DNA from: an uncultured Oxalobacter sp.
GTDB lineage: Bacteria > Pseudomonadota > Gammaproteobacteria > Burkholderiales > Burkholderiaceae_D
Length of the DNA stretch: 11,424 nucleotides
Assembly: GCA_905202055.1 (NCBI GenBank)
Contig: CAJKQK010000066.1
Location: 1-11,424 of the forward strand
Direction: 5' to 3'
Part shown: piece by piece, positions 8,016-11,424 of the stretch
Numbering within the stretch: position 1 is the stretch's first letter
Layout: each line of letters opens with the position of its first letter
The notes under the pieces: generated by a model
Database searches by the model: none
The model's input: the letters and a program-made list of their open reading frames with translations, nothing else
Told to the model about the DNA's origin: nothing
Translations under genes and position numbers: made by a program

Positions 8016-8667
8016 GAAAATCGGAAAACGATCGGTTTCTTCCACTTTGCCTCTCCCTTTGTTTGATGAGGATTTCACGTCGGGCGTGACACTTTTTTGC
8101 GGAGCCGACGAGGCGGGAAGGGGGCCTATCGCGGGGCCTGTTTTTGCAGCCGCCGTCATTCTCGACCCGGACCATCCGATAGTCGGCCTGAAAGATTCGA
8201 AGAAACTTTCCGGACACCGCCGGGATGAGCTGGCACTCGAAATCAGGAAACATGCGAAAGCCTGGGCCATCGCCGAATGCTCGATTGAAGAGATCGATGA
8301 ACTGAATATCCTGCATGCTTCCATGCTGGCGATGAAACGGGCTATCGATTCCCTGCCGATCAGGCCGGAGCTGGCCCTGATCGATGGCAATCGCTGTCCC
8401 AAGCTGGCGATTGCCGCAAAAGCCATCGTCAAGGGCGACGACAAGGTGCCGGCTATTTCGGCTGCATCCATCCTTGCCAAAACGGCACGGGATGCCGTCA
8501 TGCTGGATTTGCATCGTCAATACCCTGAATACGGCTTCGACCGCCATAAAGGCTATCCGACAGCGTATCATCTGGAACAGTTACATATATACGGCGTATC
8601 GCCTGTCCATCGCAAAACGTATGCTCCTGTCCGGAAGATCCTTGAACCCGAAGCGTTTTCCGACTGA
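8008..8667 (+). CDS. rnhB: Ribonuclease HII
   Basis: This encodes 219 residues (E. coli RnhB is 198), with about 28 extra N-terminal residues before the core. RNase HII cuts the RNA strand of RNA/DNA hybrids and starts removal of single ribonucleotides left in DNA. The catalytic acidic residues are all visible: D34 and E35 in GADEAGRGP, D126 in LIDGN and D144 in KGDD. The SAASILAKTARD motif (151-162) and KGYPT towards the C-terminus complete the family signature. The ATG at 8008 lies 8 bp inside lpxB. An in-frame ATG at 7975 would add 11 residues encoded entirely within lpxB and is less likely. lpxB-rnhB adjacency is common in proteobacteria and reflects operon history rather than a shared pathway. 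Confidence 0.95.
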   Translation: MARKIGKRSVSSTLPLPLFDEDFTSGVTLFCGADEAGRGPIAGPVFAAAVILDPDHPIVGLKDSKKLSGHRRDELALEIRKHAKAWAIAECSIEEIDELNILHASMLAMKRAIDSLPIRPELALIDGNRCPKLAIAAKAIVKGDDKVPAISAASILAKTARDAVMLDLHRQYPEYGFDRHKGYPTAYHLEQLHIYGVSPVHRKTYAPVRKILEPEAFSD

Positions 8668-8701
8668 GTGTTTCACCGGATGTGAATGAAAGGATTTTCA
8701 A

Positions 8702-9442
8702 GTGACGAATCTGGATTTTCTTCTTCCCCAAAATTCCCCTGCCGACCTGCGTAGTGTTGTCTGGCCCCGTCCCATGACGGTTCTGGTGACAGCGCCCCAT
8801 CCGGACGATTTTGACGCGATCGGCGTTACCCTGAAATATCTGATGGATCGGGGGCATGACATCCATGCGGTTGTCGCCGAAACGGGCAGCGGTATCGATA
8901 AAGTCTACGGCGCTGGCATGACGCAGGAAGACAAACGGACATTGCGGGTTCGCGAACAGACAGGCAGCCTCCGTTTCTTCGGCCTTCCAGATGGAAACTT
9001 CCGTTTTCTGGGCCTTAATAATGCTCCTGACGATCAGGTTGCCGACGATGATGGCAACCGGATTTTTCTCGAAAAGGTGATTCGCGAAGTGCATCCCGAT
9101 TTGCTCTTCATGCCTCATTGGAACGATTCCAATCGCGCCCATCGCGATATGGCCAACATGATGAGGGCGATTGCATCGAAAGTGGAATGGCCTGTTGCCC
9201 TGATGTTCAACAGTGATGTCAAAACAGTCGACATGAAAAAGGATTTTTATGTCGGTTTCGATGCGGCTGATGCGCAATGGAAAGCCCAGCTGTTACGGTA
9301 TCACGATTCCCAGCACCAGCGCAATTTGCGTGACAGGAAATACGGGTTCGACGACCGTGTTTTGATGCTGAATCGCCGCACGGCATCTGAACTCGGCATT
9401 CGTGAGCCTTATGCCGCGGCTTTTGAAGTCGAGATCTTGTAA
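8702..9442 (+). CDS. PIG-L/LmbE family deacetylase
   Basis: This encodes a 246-residue protein of the PIG-L/LmbE zinc-dependent deacetylase family, whose known members remove N-acetyl groups from GlcNAc-containing substrates. The substrate here is unknown. The N-terminal metal motif reads TAPHPDDFDAIG (30-41: H33, D35, D36). A second metal/active-site region is MPHWNDSNRAHRDM (137-150, with H147 the likely zinc ligand). The family's usual AHPDDE motif has phenylalanine (F37) where glutamate is common. No signal peptide or membrane segment is visible, so it is probably cytosolic. The start is GTG at 8702 with AAAGGA 7 nt upstream. It follows rnhB by 34 bp and may be read through from the envelope operon. 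It converges on ppsR with a 39-bp gap. A role in sugar or envelope modification would fit the neighbours but is unproven. Confidence 0.85.
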   Translation: MTNLDFLLPQNSPADLRSVVWPRPMTVLVTAPHPDDFDAIGVTLKYLMDRGHDIHAVVAETGSGIDKVYGAGMTQEDKRTLRVREQTGSLRFFGLPDGNFRFLGLNNAPDDQVADDDGNRIFLEKVIREVHPDLLFMPHWNDSNRAHRDMANMMRAIASKVEWPVALMFNSDVKTVDMKKDFYVGFDAADAQWKAQLLRYHDSQHQRNLRDRKYGFDDRVLMLNRRTASELGIREPYAAAFEVEIL

Positions 9443-9481
9443 ACGGATTTCTCAGGGACGACCTCGTCAGGCCACCCTTTT

Positions 9482-10306
9482 TCAATAAGAGCGCAAATTG
9501 CTCAAAATGGCCGTGGCGATTTCCTCGATGGATTTTGACGTCGAGGAAAGATAGCGGATGTTTTCCAGATTCATCATGCCTTCCGCTTCGGAAATTTCAT
9601 AACGGCAATTGTCCAGCGCGGCATAACGGCTGTTCGGTCTTCTTTCATTCCGGACTTCGGCGAGCCTTTCAGGCTGGATGGTCAGTCCGAAAAGCTTGTT
9701 CTTGTACGGCTGTAACGCTTTGGGCATATGACCGCGTTCGAAATCTTCCGGAATCAGGGGATAGTTGGCGACTTTGAGGCCATATTGCATGGCGAGGTAC
9801 AGGCTGGTCGGGGTTTTGCCGCTACGGGATACGCCGATCAGGATCACGTCGGCATCTTCCAGATTCCGGTTGGATTGGCCGTCGTCGTGTTCCAGCGTGA
9901 AGTTGATGGCCTCGATCCGCTTTTTGTATTCCAGGCTTTCCATGTTCTGGTGAGACAGCCCGATTTCCTCTTTCGGTGACACACCCAGTTCGGCTTTCAG
10001 AGGCTCGACAAATGTCTGGATCACGTCCAGATGAAGGGCGTCGGCCTTGCGCAATTCGGTCACGAGTTCGGGAATGACAAGTGTGGAAAAAACGATCGGA
10101 AGCTGTCCGGTCTTGTCGCGTTCGGCCTGAATCTGGTCTTTTGCCTGCCGTACTTTGTCCAGTGTATCGACAAAAGGGATGTGAATCCTGGAAAAGTTCA
10201 GGTTGAACTGGGAAAGGACCGAGCGGGCCAGAGCCTCTGCCGTGATGCCCGTACCGTCGGAAACAATGTAAACGGTACGACCGGGAATATCCTGTTGTGT
10301 CGTCAT
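9482..10306 (-). CDS. ppsR: PEP synthase regulatory protein (bifunctional kinase/pyrophosphorylase)
   Basis: This encodes a 274-residue DUF299 family protein, normal in length. In E. coli PpsR inactivates PEP synthase by ADP-dependent phosphorylation of a threonine beside the catalytic histidine, and reactivates it by Pi-dependent removal of that phosphate, matching gluconeogenesis to energy state. The N-terminus has TVYIVSDGTGITAEALARSVLSQF (11-34), the family signature. A P-loop, GVSRSGKTPTS (158-168), binds the nucleotide. The motif YPLIPEDF and the NSRYAAL region towards the C-terminus are also family-like. The start ATG at 10306 has an AGG-containing leader. It is divergent from ppsA, as in many proteobacteria, and this pairing strongly supports the call. 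Whether it can act on the anomalous ppsA product here depends on the missing C-terminal part. Confidence 0.95.
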   Translation of the reverse strand: MTTQQDIPGRTVYIVSDGTGITAEALARSVLSQFNLNFSRIHIPFVDTLDKVRQAKDQIQAERDKTGQLPIVFSTLVIPELVTELRKADALHLDVIQTFVEPLKAELGVSPKEEIGLSHQNMESLEYKKRIEAINFTLEHDDGQSNRNLEDADVILIGVSRSGKTPTSLYLAMQYGLKVANYPLIPEDFERGHMPKALQPYKNKLFGLTIQPERLAEVRNERRPNSRYAALDNCRYEISEAEGMMNLENIRYLSSTSKSIEEIATAILSNLRSY

Positions 10307-10370
10307 ATTTCAACCTGTCCGAAAGAATAATCAAAGAGATGAAGGATTTCTTTTATTGTAAAGATTATTT

Positions 10371-10401
10371 TTGAAAAACACAGTCTCCGGCGCGGTACAA
10401 T
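10371..10401 (+). promoter_or_regulatory. Candidate sigma70 promoter for ppsA
   Basis: TTGAAA (10371-10376) and TACAAT (10396-10401) are separated by 19 nt, slightly more than the ideal 17. Transcription would start near 10408, leaving a leader of roughly 80 nt before the ATG. The boxes are close to consensus, but the spacing and the AT-rich background limit confidence. Confidence 0.42.
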
Positions 10402-10443
10402 AAAAAGATAAATGCCGTTTTGCCGAAATACCATGTAATTCCT

Positions 10444-10457
10444 CAGTTACCAGTTAC
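10444..10457 (+). repeat. Tandem 7-bp direct repeat CAGTTAC in the ppsA leader
   Basis: Two perfect adjacent copies of CAGTTAC lie about 30 bp before the ppsA start. The same stretch forms a short inverted repeat, TCAGT (10443-10447) and ACTGA (10456-10460). It could be a regulator site or chance. Confidence 0.5.
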
Positions 10458-10486
10458 TGATTCACTTTACGCGCAAGGAGATCACC

Positions 10487-11424
10487 ATGTCGGAAATATC
10501 GCCACTAACATCCAATGATCAGGCTGACTATGTCATCCCGTTTACCGGTTTGAGAATGAAAGATGTGCCTTCGGTAGGCGGGAAGAATGCATCTCTTGGC
10601 GAAATGATCAGCCAGTTGCAGGAAAAGGGCGTGAGGGTTCCCGGCGGATTTGCGACAACGGCACAGGCGTATCGCGATTTTCTTTCCCATAGCGCCAGTG
10701 GAGGTGAAACGCTGGCGAAACGCATCGAAAAAAGGCTGGCCGGTGTCGATGTCAGCGATGTGCGCGCATTGGCTGACGCGGGTGCCGATATACGTCAATG
10801 GATCGTGGATACTCCCTTCCAGCCCCGTCTGGAAGCGGAACTGCTTGACCATTACCGCAAAATGGTCAAAGCCTCGGTCGGGGAACTCTCCGTTGCCGTG
10901 CGTTCTTCCGCCACGGCGGAAGATTTGCAGGATGCGTCCTTTGCAGGCCAGCAGGAAACCTATCTTAACATACAAGGTGAGAATGAAGTTCTTGACGCTG
11001 TAAAGAGGTGCTGGGTTTCCCTATGGACAGCTCGCGCTATTGCTTACCGCGTGAAGAATGGTATAAAGCAGGAAATTGTTGCACTTGCTGTTGTAGTACA
11101 AAAGCTTGCGTTTTCCGATGCGTCCGGCGTTATGTTTACGCTAAACCCTATCAATGGCAGACGCAGCGAAATGATTGTTAACGCCGCGTGGGGACTTGGC
11201 GAATCGGTGGTTTCTAGCTTAGTCACCCCTGATACAATCGTTACGGATAAGAGCGCCGTCCGAATCGTATCATATGAAGTGGCAAACAAAGAGATTATGA
11301 CGGTTCGCACCTTAGACGGAACGGAAGAAATCCCTGTCCCCGGACGGCTCCGTAAAAAACCTGCTCTTACCCGCAATCAAGTCATACGGCTGACGCAGCT
11401 TGGAAATAAAATTGAGAAATATTA
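10487..11424 (+). CDS. ppsA: Phosphoenolpyruvate synthase (pyruvate, water dikinase), partial and apparently chimeric
   Basis: This open frame of 312 codons runs off the right edge. PpsA makes PEP from pyruvate and ATP, releasing AMP and phosphate, in gluconeogenesis. The start ATG has AAGGAG 6 nt upstream. Residues 1-164 match the N-terminal ATP-grasp-like PEP/pyruvate-binding domain of proteobacterial PpsA: VGGKNASLGEMI (31-42), VPGGFATTA, ADIRQWIVDTPFQP and VRSSATAEDLQDASFAGQQETYL (about 138-160). From about residue 165 the sequence changes to VKRCWVSLWTARAIAYR, ASGVMFTLNPINGRR, AAWGLGESVVSSLVTPDT and NKEIMTV. These resemble the non-proteobacterial PEP/pyruvate-binding proteins and rifampin phosphotransferases, not the SSGVMFSIDTESG form of PpsA. 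Codon choice also shifts there (more GTA, TTA, CTA, ACA and GCT). The phosphohistidine and PEP-binding domains lie beyond the window. The N-terminal call is firm; the identity of the whole gene is not. Confidence 0.8.
   Translation, partial: MSEISPLTSNDQADYVIPFTGLRMKDVPSVGGKNASLGEMISQLQEKGVRVPGGFATTAQAYRDFLSHSASGGETLAKRIEKRLAGVDVSDVRALADAGADIRQWIVDTPFQPRLEAELLDHYRKMVKASVGELSVAVRSSATAEDLQDASFAGQQETYLNIQGENEVLDAVKRCWVSLWTARAIAYRVKNGIKQEIVALAVVVQKLAFSDASGVMFTLNPINGRRSEMIVNAAWGLGESVVSSLVTPDTIVTDKSAVRIVSYEVANKEIMTVRTLDGTEEIPVPGRLRKKPALTRNQVIRLTQLGNKIEKY

Larger units (their letters stand above)
10307..10486. promoter_or_regulatory. Divergent ppsR/ppsA intergenic control region
   Basis: This 180-bp AT-rich stretch separates two divergent genes and holds no plausible small gene. 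It contains a sigma70-like pair facing ppsA, a TACAAT box facing ppsR (minus strand, 10355-10360) without a good -35, and a tandem CAGTTAC repeat (10444-10457). Because the two products form an enzyme/regulator pair, coordinated control from this region is a reasonable inference. No recognised operator was identified. Confidence 0.6.

Noticed and set aside
6690..8501. A 603-codon open frame on the minus strand opposite lpxA, lpxB and rnhB
   Set aside because: It overlaps three well-supported genes completely, shows no recognisable domain, and has the composition expected from the complementary strand of GC-ending codons. It is a shadow frame.
9443..9481. Possible bidirectional terminator between the PIG-L gene and ppsR
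   Set aside because: GACG/CGTC gives only a 4-bp stem with an ACCT loop, and the GGG/CCC outer pairing does not stack on it. The T-run after CCC is suggestive, but no stable hairpin precedes it.
10355..10360. TACAAT box on the minus strand as a ppsR promoter
   Set aside because: No acceptable -35 element lies at 16-19 bp spacing, so I did not annotate it as a promoter of its own.

Overview
The window looks like a chromosomal core region of a Burkholderiales betaproteobacterium, most likely an Oxalobacteraceae member. The basis is gene order (dxr-rseP-bamA-skp/ompH-lpxD-fabZ-lpxA-lpxB-rnhB, then ppsR and a divergent ppsA), the protein signatures, and a GC content that looks close to 50%, low for Burkholderiales and compatible with Oxalobacter-like organisms. 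The taxonomic call is an inference from gene order and general family knowledge, not a database match.

Positions 1-8667 form one dense plus-strand cluster for envelope construction. It opens with the last 59 codons of dxr (isoprenoid precursor synthesis) and continues with rseP (inner-membrane site-2 protease), bamA (outer-membrane protein assembly), skp/ompH (periplasmic chaperone), lpxD, fabZ, lpxA and lpxB (lipid A and fatty acid synthesis) and rnhB (RNase HII). Most junctions are overlaps or short gaps: ATGA at dxr/rseP and lpxD/fabZ, TGATG at fabZ/lpxA, and 8 bp at lpxB/rnhB. This suggests co-transcription and translational coupling. The products work together: FabZ supplies acyl chains for phospholipids and competes with LpxA/LpxD for hydroxyacyl-ACP, LpxA/D/B build the lipid A disaccharide, and Skp delivers unfolded porins to BamA.

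Positions 8702-9442 hold a plus-strand PIG-L/LmbE-family deacetylase. It lies between rnhB and ppsR, where many Burkholderiales carry an rRNA methyltransferase gene. Positions 9482-10306 (minus strand) encode the PEP synthase regulatory kinase/phosphorylase PpsR. A 180-bp divergent intergenic region follows with promoter-like boxes and a short direct repeat, and then ppsA (pyruvate, water dikinase) runs off the right edge.

The one clearly anomalous feature is in ppsA. Residues 1 to about 164 look like a proteobacterial PpsA. From about residue 165 (around position 10979) the protein continues in frame as a different branch of the PEP/pyruvate-binding family, resembling Firmicutes-type or rifampin-phosphotransferase-like enzymes, and codon use changes at the same place. 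This is either a true mosaic gene or, at least as likely, an assembly chimera joined at a conserved block near a contig end. I found no mobile element, CRISPR array, tRNA, rRNA or novel multi-gene system. Apart from this junction and the PIG-L gene, the region is ordinary core genome.
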